DNA of 14,190 nt from Bradyrhizobiaceae bacterium (GCA_947475855.1 CANJPN010000107.1:1-14190), one strand, 5' to 3'. Positions 6,237 through 14,017 are shown, counted from the first letter of the stretch. Notes: a model not told the origin generated them from the letters alone. Numbers and translations are program-made.

Positions 6237-8141
6237 ATGCTCGGGAGACGTACACTTTTGGAGAACCCCACCTTCGCTGAGCTTCCGCTCGGCCCAAAGC
6301 TCCAGGCCGCCATCATAGCGTCCGGATATACCACGCCCACGCCGATCCAGGCCCAGGCCATCCCCGTCGCGGTGACGGGCCGCGACGTTCTCGGAATCGC
6401 CCAGACAGGTACCGGCAAGACCGCCTCCTTCGTGCTGCCTATGATCGAGCGCCTCGAGACAGGCCGGGCCAGGGCCAGGATGCCGCGCTCGCTGATCCTC
6501 GCCCCGACACGCGAGCTCGCTGCGCAGTGCGCCCAGAGCTTCGACAGATACGGCGTCAACCACCGCCTCAACACCGCGCTGCTGATCGGCGGCGTGTCGA
6601 TGGACGAACAGGTCAAGAAACTCGATCGTGGCGTCGATGTACTGATTGCGACGCCCGGCCGTCTGCTCGATCATCTGCAACGTGGCCGGATCATGCTGAT
6701 GGGCGTCGAGATCCTGGTGATCGACGAGGCCGACCGGATGCTCGATATGGGCTTCATTCCCGACATCGAGAAGATCTGTAAGATGCTGCCGCCGCGGCGC
6801 CAGACGCTGTTCTTCTCGGCCACGATGCCATCGGAAATCCAGCGGCTCGTCGATACCTTTCTCAAGGATCCCGTGCGGATCGAGGTCGCGAAACCGGCGA
6901 CGACGGCGAAGACGATCACACAGAAGTTCCGTTTTTGCACGAACGGCGAGGACTGGGCCAAGCGCGAGCTGCTGCGTGAACTGATCGGCTCCGAGCAGGT
7001 TCGCAACGCGATCATATTCTGCAATCGCAAGCGCGATGTCGCGATCCTGCACAAGTCGCTGGTCAAGCACGGCTTCAATGCCGGCGCTCTGCACGGCGAT
7101 ATGGATCAGAGTTCGCGGATGGCGACGCTGGACAAGTTCCGCAACGGCGAAATCATGCTGCTGGCGGCCTCCGATGTGGCTGCGCGCGGTCTCGACATCC
7201 CGGATGTCAGCCACGTGTTCAACTACGATATCCCCTGGGCCGGCGACGACTACGTACATCGCATCGGCCGCACGGGCCGTGCGGGCAAGGAAGGCGTTTC
7301 GCTGTCACTGGTGACATCGGAAGACCTCAAGCTCATCAAGGATATCGAAAAGGTCACAGGCGAGCAGCCGGTGTGGATCGGCGAGCCGCCGACCGAGGCC
7401 GACTTCGCCGATGCCGGCAAGCGGAAGCGTCGCGGTCGCAGCGCAACTGGCGGGCGGGGTGAAGATCGCAAGGCCGGGGGTGGTCGCGGCGAAGCGCGCG
7501 GCTCCGATCGCGGCGAGGGTCGCGGCGAGGGTCGTTCTGGCGGCCGTCCCGAAGGCCGGCGGCGTGGCGGCGAAGGTGGTCCGCGTCGTGAGGCCCCACG
7601 TCGTGACGCACCGCGCGAAGATCGGATCGAAGGTGAACTGCCGATCGCGGCGGGAGCTTCAGAAGGTATTGCATCCGAGGGCCGTGCGCCGGAGCGTGCA
7701 GAGCGGCCGGAGCGCGAGCGCAGGAGGGATCGTCCGCGGCGTGAGCCCCGCCCGGTGGAGGCGATCCCCGGCATGGGTGACCAGCCCGCCATCGAGGCGC
7801 GGCGCGAGGGGCCTCCGCGCGAGGGCCGTCGTTCCGAGCGTTCGCCACGCGAAAGCGATCGTCCGCGTGCCGAGGGTGATCGGCAGCCGCGTCCGCCGCA
7901 GGCTGCGCGTCCGGCACAGGACCGTCCTCCGCGTCAGGATCGGCCCGAGCGTCACGCGCATCCGGAAGGTCAAGCGCGCCCGGAGCGTCAGGAACGTCCC
8001 ACCCAGCAGCGTGAACGTGATCGTGCCCCGCGCGAGAGTGGCCGCCGGCAACCAGAAGCCTCGGGCAGCGGCTTTGCCGACAACGTACCTGCATTCCTTC
8101 GCCGCCCCGTCCGGCCGGCAAAGGTTGCGAGCGGGGAATAG
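6237..8141 (+). CDS. rhlE: RhlE-type DEAD-box RNA helicase with long charged tail
   Basis: This is an ATP-dependent RNA helicase of superfamily 2, expected to act on structured RNA, ribosome assembly or the degradosome. All core motifs are present: the Q-motif region with GYTTPTPIQ at 30-38, motif I AQTGTGKT 55-62, Ia PTREL 90-94, Ib TPGR 139-142, II DEAD 163-166, III SAT 194-196, IV IIFCNRK 259-265, V ARGLDIP 316-322 and VI HRIGRTGRAG 341-350. From about 392 to 634 the protein is a low-complexity tail dominated by Arg, Gly, Glu and Pro, first RG-rich and then RPER-rich, probably disordered and RNA-binding. The length of 634 residues is well above the core RhlE size because of this tail. TTG at 6258 (giving MENPTF), with GGGAG 11 bases upstream, is a credible alternative start. 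The gene is convergent with hemF across a repeat block. Confidence 0.93.
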   Translation: MLGRRTLLENPTFAELPLGPKLQAAIIASGYTTPTPIQAQAIPVAVTGRDVLGIAQTGTGKTASFVLPMIERLETGRARARMPRSLILAPTRELAAQCAQSFDRYGVNHRLNTALLIGGVSMDEQVKKLDRGVDVLIATPGRLLDHLQRGRIMLMGVEILVIDEADRMLDMGFIPDIEKICKMLPPRRQTLFFSATMPSEIQRLVDTFLKDPVRIEVAKPATTAKTITQKFRFCTNGEDWAKRELLRELIGSEQVRNAIIFCNRKRDVAILHKSLVKHGFNAGALHGDMDQSSRMATLDKFRNGEIMLLAASDVAARGLDIPDVSHVFNYDIPWAGDDYVHRIGRTGRAGKEGVSLSLVTSEDLKLIKDIEKVTGEQPVWIGEPPTEADFADAGKRKRRGRSATGGRGEDRKAGGGRGEARGSDRGEGRGEGRSGGRPEGRRRGGEGGPRREAPRRDAPREDRIEGELPIAAGASEGIASEGRAPERAERPERERRRDRPRREPRPVEAIPGMGDQPAIEARREGPPREGRRSERSPRESDRPRAEGDRQPRPPQAARPAQDRPPRQDRPERHAHPEGQARPERQERPTQQRERDRAPRESGRRQPEASGSGFADNVPAFLRRPVRPAKVASGE

Positions 8142-8143
8142 GA

Positions 8144-8261
8144 CCGTAGGGCGGGTGAGCGAAGCGACTCGCATCGCGTAAGCCGACATCCTCCCTCCCA
8201 TTGCGGCGATCACAAAGACGTCGGGTTACGCAGCGCTCCGCACTGCTAACCCGACCTACGG
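8144..8261. repeat. Palindromic repeat block between convergent genes
   Basis: CCGTAGGGCGGGT at 8144-8156 and ACCCGACCTACGG at about 8249-8261 form the outer arms of an inverted repeat. Inside the right half, 8222-8253 is a strong hairpin: CGGGTTA, a bulged C, GCAG, then CTGC, TAACCCG. The left half contains the same 18 bases (8149-8166) as the polA leader at 36-53. It is probably two converging copies of one dispersed repeat. The right arm covers the hemF stop codon (8256-8258). The hairpins are well placed to end transcription of both genes, although no T-tract is present. Confidence 0.65.
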
Positions 8262-9170
8262 CCATTTCACGACGGGTGGCATGCTGGACAGGATCGAGTC
8301 GACATTGCCGCCGGTCTTGAGGCCGAAGATCGTACCGCGATCGTAGAGCAAGTTGAACTCGACGTAGCGGCCGCGCCGGATCAATTGCTCGTCGCGATCG
8401 GCGTCGGTCCACGGTGTCATCCAATTGCCGCGCACGATCATAGGGTAGATGTGCCTGAATGCGCGCCCGACATCCTGGGTGAAGGCGAGTGCCGCCGGCC
8501 AACCGCCCTGCTCTTCTGGCGGTGTGAGGTAATCGTAGAAGATGCCGCCGATACCGCGCATCTCCTTGCGGTGGGGAAGATAGAAATACTCCTCGCACCA
8601 TGTCTTATAGCGTTCGTAGTCGGCGACAGGGTGGGCGGCGCACGGAGCCTTCATCGCGGCATGGAATGCAGCGCTGTCGGCATCCTCCTGCATGCGCCGG
8701 CGGTTCAACATCGGCGTGAGGTCAGCGCCGCCGCCGAACCACCACTTCGTCGTAATGACGTGCCGTGTGTTCATGTGCACGGTCGGCACGTTCGGGTTCA
8801 CGGGATGCGCGATCAGCGAAATGCCCGACGCCCAGAACCTCGGATCCTCATCGGCGCCGGGGATCTGCTTGCGGAACTCCGGCGCGAACTCGCCGAATAC
8901 CGTCGAGGTATGCACGCCGACCTTTTCGAAAACGCGTCCTTTCATCAGGCTCATGACGCCGCCGCCGCCTGGCGTGCCTGTGTGATCCGAGCGCTGCCAT
9001 GGTGTTCGCACGAAGCGACCCGGTGCCTTCGCATCGGCAGCCATGGGGGCTGCCGCGGGGAGATCGTTTTCGAGCGCTTCGAAAGCCGAACAGATCTCGT
9101 CGCGCAGAGTTTCGAACCAGCGCGTCGCCTCGTCACGCCGATCGTTACTGGCCTGTCCTGTGTCAGTCAC
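8256..9170 (-). CDS. hemF: Oxygen-dependent coproporphyrinogen III oxidase
   Basis: HemF performs the oxidative decarboxylation of two propionates of coproporphyrinogen III to give protoporphyrinogen IX, in aerobic haem (and bacteriochlorophyll) synthesis in the cytoplasm. The 304 residues match the family in length. Family signatures include the GGGGVMSLMKGRVFEKVGVH segment, the HMNTRH motif, WWFGGGADLTP, the YKTWCEEYFYLPHRKEMRGIGG region and the C-terminal GRYVEFNLLYDRGTIFGLKTGG. The start is GTG at 9170, with MTDT as the first residues. The ribosome-binding site is weak. It lies 78 bases downstream of hydrolase copy 1 on the same strand and may be read from it, although the cluster has no obvious link with haem. 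Its stop lies in the repeat block at 8144-8261. Confidence 0.97.
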   Translation of the reverse strand: MTDTGQASNDRRDEATRWFETLRDEICSAFEALENDLPAAAPMAADAKAPGRFVRTPWQRSDHTGTPGGGGVMSLMKGRVFEKVGVHTSTVFGEFAPEFRKQIPGADEDPRFWASGISLIAHPVNPNVPTVHMNTRHVITTKWWFGGGADLTPMLNRRRMQEDADSAAFHAAMKAPCAAHPVADYERYKTWCEEYFYLPHRKEMRGIGGIFYDYLTPPEEQGGWPAALAFTQDVGRAFRHIYPMIVRGNWMTPWTDADRDEQLIRRGRYVEFNLLYDRGTIFGLKTGGNVDSILSSMPPVVKWP

Positions 9171-9248
9171 GTTTTGGAATCCGCTGCTTCGAGTTTAACG
9201 CCGCACTGTGCAGATAGTCTGATGCCCTAAGTGCAGCGATGAGGCCGA

Positions 9249-10118
9249 TCAATCAACCTGTTCCGGGTTGGCCGGCGATATCAGCTCAGGCAGCGCCTCG
9301 GCGAATTCCAAAACACGCTCGAGGACGATGTCGCGCTGACGGTCGAGCGTCACGAGGTGGTAGCTGTCGTCGAGGACGATCAGGTCGACAACCCCACTCA
9401 GCGCCTTTTGCAGATCCTGGCTGGCGGACAAGGCACTGCGGTCATCGTAGCGAGGATGAAAAATAAGGCAGGGCTGGGTAACTTGGCCGAGCCTCGGTTT
9501 GACGTGTTCTGCCAGCCACTTGACCTCCAGCAATGCGCCACCGGATCGCCCAAGCACATCATCGACAGGACGGCCGTCGCGCGTATGCTGGTCCAAAAGC
9601 TCGCGACGCAGTGCGTCGTCCTTAATGCCAAACGGCGGGCGCTCGTCGAAGCGAAACAGGTTCGCCAGCCGCTTGCTGCCCATCAACTTCAGAGCATTGC
9701 CATACCAGGGCATGGCCCAGCCATTCGGCCAGAATGTCGGAGCGAAAAGTGCAAGACCATGGACGCTGTCCGGCCGGTCGATCGCCAGTTCCAACGCGAG
9801 CATCGCGCCTACGCCCAGGCCGCCGACAACGACGGTATCGCAGCGCGCGGACAGGGTATCATGAGCCGAGCGCACACTGCCGTACCATTGACGCCACGTG
9901 GTGGCGGCGAGTAGGGCGCGCGAACCACCATGACCGTAGAGCAACGGGCAATTGAGCGAATAACCGGCATAGGCGAGCCCGGCCGCAACGTATCCGACAT
10001 CGGCCGGCCTTCCCCCGAGACGATGTATCAAGAGGAACCCAAAGCGACCGCCATCGTGAACGATGTCAGCGATCGATACGCCGCATTTCGCGGAACTGTC
10101 TGCAGATTTGCCGGTCAT
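9249..10118 (-). CDS. Alpha/beta hydrolase copy 1, nucleophile Ser replaced by Gly
   Basis: This 289-residue protein belongs to the same paralogous family as 10265-11176 and 13048-13965. Shared blocks are DGG..G.LLIH.LGG.P (22-38), GWAMPWY (133-139), HPR.DD (221-226) and SYH..TLDRQR (252-262). The nucleophile elbow reads GGLGVG where the paralogues have GGLSMG and GGLSTG, so the catalytic Ser is Gly102 (codon GGC at 9813-9815). The oxyanion-loop HGLGG is HRLGG. The acid (Asp225 or 226) and His254 remain. The frame is intact over the full length, which suggests a retained pseudoenzyme and not a fresh pseudogene. It may be a regulatory or binding partner of its active relatives. The ribosome-binding site is weak (GCGAGGG just before ATG). 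Confidence 0.88.
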   Translation of the reverse strand: MTGKSADSSAKCGVSIADIVHDGGRFGFLLIHRLGGRPADVGYVAAGLAYAGYSLNCPLLYGHGGSRALLAATTWRQWYGSVRSAHDTLSARCDTVVVGGLGVGAMLALELAIDRPDSVHGLALFAPTFWPNGWAMPWYGNALKLMGSKRLANLFRFDERPPFGIKDDALRRELLDQHTRDGRPVDDVLGRSGGALLEVKWLAEHVKPRLGQVTQPCLIFHPRYDDRSALSASQDLQKALSGVVDLIVLDDSYHLVTLDRQRDIVLERVLEFAEALPELISPANPEQVD

Positions 10119-10264
10119 GGCCCTCGCTCTCGAGGAACTTCGACAAAGTACGACAGACGGGCGAGGAAGAACAGCCGTTTTGCACGGTAAGTGCTTCTGA
10201 ACCGACGCACGAAATGCGTGCTCACACCACCGCGAGCTGCAAGCAAGCGGGATGCGCCTGCTCG

Positions 10265-11176
10265 CTACTCCACGCGCTGGCGCTGTCTTCGCACGGTGTT
10301 GTCCACAGTCTCTACGCCGAGTTGGCGCTCGAGGCCGCGAATGAACGCAACGGAGCGATCAACTACGAGATGGCGCTGACGATCGAGCGTGATGATGTGG
10401 TAGCTGTCGTCGAGCACCACGAGTTCGACGATGCCACTCAAACGGCGCTGGATCTGGATCGCGTTCTCCAGGCTCGCCATGTCGTCTTCGCGGGGATGCA
10501 GGATCAGTGCGGGCGCTTTGATGCGAGGCAGCCGCCGCTTCACGTTGGCAGACAGTGCACTGAAGTGGGCGAACGAATGCAACGGCGTGGAGAACGCGCC
10601 AGCAGCGCTCGAGTCGCCACTTTGCATACCGCTGACGACGAACGCGCGGATACGCTCGTCCTTGAGGCCGTAGGGCTCGTGCTCCTTCATGAAGACTTTG
10701 GAGCAATAGGGCGTTGGCCGCACGAGCGGCAGGATATGCCGGCTCATCCATCCCATCGCCCAACCATCCAGCTTGAGGGAGGGGGCGAACAGCAGCAGTC
10801 CCTGGACGTCGTCGGGCCGCCGCTCCGCAACATCGAGCGCGAGGATAGCGCCCATCGACAATCCGCCGACGAGGATCGTGCTGCAGCAGCTTTTCAGCCT
10901 ATCGAGGGCCGCCAAGACGCTGGCCCGCCATTCCTCGCGATGAGAAACGCGCAATTGGTCGGGCGAACCGCAATGCCCCGCTAGCTGGCAGCAGTAAACC
11001 GTGTAGCCGGCACGCGCCAAGCCCTGGGCGACGAACCGCATCTCGATGGGTGTCCCGCCCAGCCCGTGGATGAGGAGAACGCCCGTGTCACCGCCATCAT
11101 GGAAGATGCTGCGGTCGATGATCGGGGGATCGGCCTGGATTTTGGTCATGCGCATGGTCCCGATCGTCTCATCCAC
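10265..11176 (-). CDS. Alpha/beta hydrolase copy 2 (lipase/carboxylesterase-like)
   Basis: This hydrolase of up to 303 residues resembles monoacylglycerol lipases and carboxylesterases. HGLGGTP (37-43) forms the oxyanion loop, GGLSMG (105-109 core) gives nucleophile Ser107, HPREDD gives Asp231/232, and SYHIITLDRQR gives His260. It has no signal peptide or membrane segment, so it is probably cytoplasmic. The longest start is GTG at 11176, where GTGGATGA overlaps the aminotransferase stop by 8 bases, suggesting translational coupling. ATG codons at 11155 and 11149 are alternatives and would shorten it by 7-9 residues to match the core of its paralogues. It is probably co-transcribed with the aminotransferase. 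The substrate is unknown; an ester or amide with an acyl chain is likely from the family. Confidence 0.9.
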   Translation of the reverse strand: MDETIGTMRMTKIQADPPIIDRSIFHDGGDTGVLLIHGLGGTPIEMRFVAQGLARAGYTVYCCQLAGHCGSPDQLRVSHREEWRASVLAALDRLKSCCSTILVGGLSMGAILALDVAERRPDDVQGLLLFAPSLKLDGWAMGWMSRHILPLVRPTPYCSKVFMKEHEPYGLKDERIRAFVVSGMQSGDSSAAGAFSTPLHSFAHFSALSANVKRRLPRIKAPALILHPREDDMASLENAIQIQRRLSGIVELVVLDDSYHIITLDRQRHLVVDRSVAFIRGLERQLGVETVDNTVRRQRQRVE

Positions 11177-12593
11177 GACCGGCGTTCTGCAAGAGACGGT
11201 CGAGCAGCTTCATGGCCAGATCGATCTCACCGCGGCTGATGTCTAGGCTCGGCGCAAACGTGATCACGTTCTTGAAGTAGCCGCCGATGTCGAGAACCAG
11301 GCCGTAGCGCTTGCCGTCCATCTCGATCTTGCCCTCGAGGCCTTCGTCGACCATGCGGTCGACGCGCGCCTTCGAGGGTGTGAAGCTGTCGTGCGGCTCG
11401 CAGATCTCCATGCGTAGTGCCAGGCCCAGGCCGTCGACATCGCCGACGATCTTGTGGCGCTTCTGGAGCTCCTTCAGACCTTCGAGGAAGTAGGCGCCCT
11501 TCTCCATCACGGACTTCGCGTAGTCGCCTTCCTCGATCATGCGCAATGTTTCGAGGGCGACGGCGGTGCCCATCGGGTTCGCGTTGAACGTGGAGTGGGT
11601 GGAGCCTGGCGGGAAGATCGTCGGGTTGATCAGCTCCTCGCGAGCCCAGATTCCCGACAAGGGGTTGAGGCCGTTGGTGATCGCCTTGCCGAACACCAGC
11701 ACGTCCGGCTTCACGCCGAAGTGTTCGATCGACCACAATTTACCCGTGCGATAGACGCCCATCTGAATCTCGTCGACCACCAGCAGGATGCCGCGCTCGT
11801 CGAGGATCTTCTTCAATCCCTTGAAAAAATTCATTGGCGGGATGACGTAGCCGCCTGTGCCCTGGATCGGCTCGACGTAGAAGGCAGCGTACTCGGCCTC
11901 TCCTACCTTGGGATCCCAGACACCCTGATATTCGCTCTCGAACAGGCGCTTCAACTGGCCGACACAGTGCTCGCCATACTCTTCCTTGCTCATGCCTTTT
12001 GGCGCGCGGAAGTGGTAAGGGAAGGGAAGGAAGTAGGCGCGATCGCCAAAATGGCCGAAGCGGCGGCGGTAGCGGTAGGACGAGGTGATCGCCGAGGCGC
12101 CGAGGGTGCGGCCGTGATAGCCGCCCTCGAAAGCGAACATAAGGCTCTTGCCCTTCTTGAAGTTGCGCACCAGCTTCAAGCTGTCTTCGACCGCCTGGCT
12201 GCCACCGACGTTGAAGTGGACGCGGCCCTTCTCGCCGAACTTGGCTTGCGCGTCCTTGGCGATCCAAGCCGCAAGCTCGATCTTTTCACGATGCAGGTAT
12301 TGGCTGGCGACCTGCGGGAGCCGGTCCATCTGGCGGCGGACGGCTTCGTTGAGGCGCTCGTTGCGATAGCCGAAGTTGACGGCTGAATACCACATCTGAA
12401 GATCGAGATATGGCGTGCCTGCGGCGTCGAACATGTACGAGCCTTCGCAGCTCTCGAACAGCTTTGGCGGATTGGTATAGTGGACGGTATCGCCGTGCGA
12501 GCAGTACTCGGCTTCGAGCCGCAGCAGCTCGGCATCATCCGTCACCTGATCCCGGGACAGCCCGCCCTCGGCCCGCTTACTCGCCTTCGCCAT
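11169..12593 (-). CDS. Class III pyridoxal-phosphate aminotransferase
   Basis: This is a fold-type I, class III aminotransferase (acetylornithine/omega-aminotransferase superfamily). In numbering from the upstream ATG at 12623, GGSQAVE (140-146) and the GYHGRT segment (168-173) shape the cofactor pocket. VVDEIQ (282-287) holds the Asp that contacts the pyridine nitrogen. FGKAITNG (311-318) holds the Schiff-base Lys313. I prefer the ATG at 12593 because AGAGG lies 9 bases upstream, while the ATG at 12623 (10 residues longer) has no ribosome-binding site. Substrates are not evident. The N-terminal part (YCSHGDTVHYTNPPKLFES) appears distinctive of a subgroup often annotated only as an aspartate aminotransferase family protein. 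Its stop overlaps the start of hydrolase copy 2, linking it to the hydrolase cluster. A 424-base spacer precedes it. Confidence 0.92.
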   Translation of the reverse strand: MAKASKRAEGGLSRDQVTDDAELLRLEAEYCSHGDTVHYTNPPKLFESCEGSYMFDAAGTPYLDLQMWYSAVNFGYRNERLNEAVRRQMDRLPQVASQYLHREKIELAAWIAKDAQAKFGEKGRVHFNVGGSQAVEDSLKLVRNFKKGKSLMFAFEGGYHGRTLGASAITSSYRYRRRFGHFGDRAYFLPFPYHFRAPKGMSKEEYGEHCVGQLKRLFESEYQGVWDPKVGEAEYAAFYVEPIQGTGGYVIPPMNFFKGLKKILDERGILLVVDEIQMGVYRTGKLWSIEHFGVKPDVLVFGKAITNGLNPLSGIWAREELINPTIFPPGSTHSTFNANPMGTAVALETLRMIEEGDYAKSVMEKGAYFLEGLKELQKRHKIVGDVDGLGLALRMEICEPHDSFTPSKARVDRMVDEGLEGKIEMDGKRYGLVLDIGGYFKNVITFAPSLDISRGEIDLAMKLLDRLLQNAGRG

Positions 12594-12775
12594 TCCTGCA
12601 TGCCTCTGTTTCGACCTGCCCATCGCCCATCATCGCCAAGGCGCCCCATCAGGGCTCTCAGCAGAATTCTGGTTCACACAGCGACGGCGGCTCGCGCCAA
12701 TCAAACGTGATTCGAGCATCCCGTTATCTGCACCATCACCAGAGCCCTCTGAGGCTCGGCGCCGACTGCACTAAC

Positions 12776-12821
12776 TTGACACATTCAAATCAGTCAACAA
12801 GGTCTTGTATTAATTGAATAC
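12776..12821 (-). promoter_or_regulatory. AT-rich dyad region, possible operon promoter
   Basis: Two dyads sit side by side: TTGAC at 12776-12780 with GTCAA at 12793-12797, and GTATT at 12807-12811 with AATAC at 12817-12821. On the minus strand TTGACT is followed at 17 bases by TTAGTG, a poor -10. The local drop in GC, and the position about 180 bases before the aminotransferase, suggest a promoter/operator zone, but the hexamers are not decisive. Confidence 0.3.
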
Positions 12822-12988
12822 TACTGACGCGAATACGGACCCGAAGATTGTAGTCCGAAACTTCGACCTGCGATCCGCCGGCATCTCCCGGCCCTTGAAT
12901 CACATCGTGCCCAAGTCTCTTAAAGCATGGGTGAAAACCCGATAGCCCTCCCCGCCAGTCAGCCGTTCACATGCGTCAGAATTGCAAC

Positions 12989-13021
12989 ATGCCACCGTGC
13001 GAGCAGGTCGCACGATGGCAT
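12989..13021 (-). terminator. Strong hairpin after hydrolase copy 3
   Basis: ATGCCA, C, CGTGCGA (12989-13002) pairs with TCGCACG, A, TGGCAT (13008-13021) around a GCAGG loop, giving 13 base pairs with a single mismatch. In minus-strand sense it starts 26 bases after the stop at 13048. It is followed by GTTGCAATTCTG, not a clean T-run. It may end transcription or protect the 3' end, separating copy 3 from the aminotransferase operon. Confidence 0.5.
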
Positions 13022-13047
13022 CTGGAACGAGATCTCTGTGGCCAAGC

Positions 13048-13965
13048 TCAGCGGGCCAGACGGCGCGGGAAACGAACGGCCGCGGGAGCCGCCGCCGATC
13101 CCACTGGACGAGCTGCCCTTTTTCGCTCGATCGACAGGGCGAAGGCCGAGGTTCGATCGAGTACAATCTGGCGCTGCTTGTCGAGCGTTATCATATGGTA
13201 GGTGTCTTCGAGCACCACCAATTCGACGAGCCCGGACATTTTACGCTGAATTTCCAGCGCGTTGTTCAAGCTGGCGACATCGTCCTGCCGAGGATGCAAA
13301 ATCAGCGTCGGAGTGGAGATGGCGCCGAGTTTACGACGGACGCGCGCGGAAAGGCTGTTGAAGTTCAGCATCGTCCTGAGCGGCGTAAAGAAGTAGCCGG
13401 TCTCCTTTGCGTTGCCCTTCTGCATGCCGCTGACGGCCATGGCGCGGATGCGTTCGTCCTTCAAGCCATAGGGCGACCGCTCGGTCAGATTCATATCGAC
13501 CCTGACCACGCTGGCCCGAAGATAGTGCAGCCACGGCATGTACCAGGGCATCGCCCAGCCATCGAGATAGATCGATGGGGAGAACAACGTCAGGCCGTGG
13601 ACCTCGTCCGGGCGCTTGCGGGCAAGATCGACGGCAAGAAGGGCGCCCGTTGACAAGCCGCCGGCGATGATCGTGTCGCACTCCGCCTTGAGGCGATCAT
13701 GTGCCTGTTCGACACTTTCGCACCAATCGCGCCAGGTGGAGGTACGCAAATCTTCCGGCGTGCCGCAGTGCCCCGCCAGCTGGCAGCACATCACGGTGAA
13801 GCCGGCTCGCGCCAGACCTTGTGCGATGAAGCGAACCTCGACGGGCGTTCCGCCCAGCCCGTGGATCAGAAGGATGCCGGTACGCCCGCCTTTGTGGAAG
13901 GTCGTCCGGTCTACGATACTGTCGCTGCTCATACTCATTTTTGCTGTTGTTTTTTGACTCTGCAT
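13048..13965 (-). CDS. Alpha/beta hydrolase copy 3 (lipase/carboxylesterase-like)
   Basis: At 305 residues it is a close paralogue of 10265-11176 and more distant from 9249-10118. HGLGGTP (35-41) is the oxyanion loop, GGLSTG contains nucleophile Ser105, HPRQDD provides Asp228/229 and TYHMITLDKQR provides His257. It shares the PYGLKDERIRA block and the VSGMQ.G segment with copy 2. A basic Ala/Arg/Pro tail of about 25 residues (RKRAARPVGS onward) has no counterpart in the other copies. The ATG at 13965 has a poor ribosome-binding site, and ATGs at 13938 and 13932 are possible. It is 455 bases from the aminotransferase and has its own downstream hairpin, so it is probably a separate transcript. 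Confidence 0.9.
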   Translation of the reverse strand: MQSQKTTAKMSMSSDSIVDRTTFHKGGRTGILLIHGLGGTPVEVRFIAQGLARAGFTVMCCQLAGHCGTPEDLRTSTWRDWCESVEQAHDRLKAECDTIIAGGLSTGALLAVDLARKRPDEVHGLTLFSPSIYLDGWAMPWYMPWLHYLRASVVRVDMNLTERSPYGLKDERIRAMAVSGMQKGNAKETGYFFTPLRTMLNFNSLSARVRRKLGAISTPTLILHPRQDDVASLNNALEIQRKMSGLVELVVLEDTYHMITLDKQRQIVLDRTSAFALSIERKRAARPVGSAAAPAAVRFPRRLAR

Positions 13966-14017
13966 TCAACTCATGAACCCGGACCGGCGGATCGGCCCTG
14001 GTCCGTTCCAATACAAA

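Larger units (their letters stand above)
12624..13047. other. 424-base intergenic region upstream of the aminotransferase
   Basis: I see no credible gene. Visible elements are a perfect 10-base palindrome around GAATTC (12662-12671), a GAGCC/GGCTC hairpin (12742-12757), an AT-rich block with two dyads (12776-12821), a small GGGT-GAAA-ACCC hairpin (12929-12940), and a strong 13-base-pair hairpin just after hydrolase copy 3 (12989-13021). The AT-rich block is the likeliest promoter or operator zone for the aminotransferase operon. Confidence 0.45.

Noticed and set aside
6144..7259. 371-codon open frame on the minus strand opposite the helicase core
   Set aside because: It is an antisense shadow of conserved DEAD-box motifs. 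The composition (many His, Asp, Arg, Gln) is typical of reverse-strand reading in GC-rich genes.
7354..8601. 415-codon open frame on the minus strand across the helicase tail and hemF end
   Set aside because: It is antisense to two well-supported genes and crosses the repeat block. Its translation is Arg/Ala/His/Asp-rich low complexity with no recognisable motifs. It results from the biased codon composition of the helicase tail.
11454..12386. 310-codon plus-strand frame opposite the aminotransferase
   Set aside because: It is antisense to conserved PLP-enzyme motifs, and the sequence looks like an Ala/Leu/Val/Glu shadow with no independent evidence.
12900..13361. Short open frames on both strands in the spacer after hydrolase copy 3
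   Set aside because: They overlap the copy-3 coding end and the strong hairpin, have no ribosome-binding sites and show no recognisable protein features.
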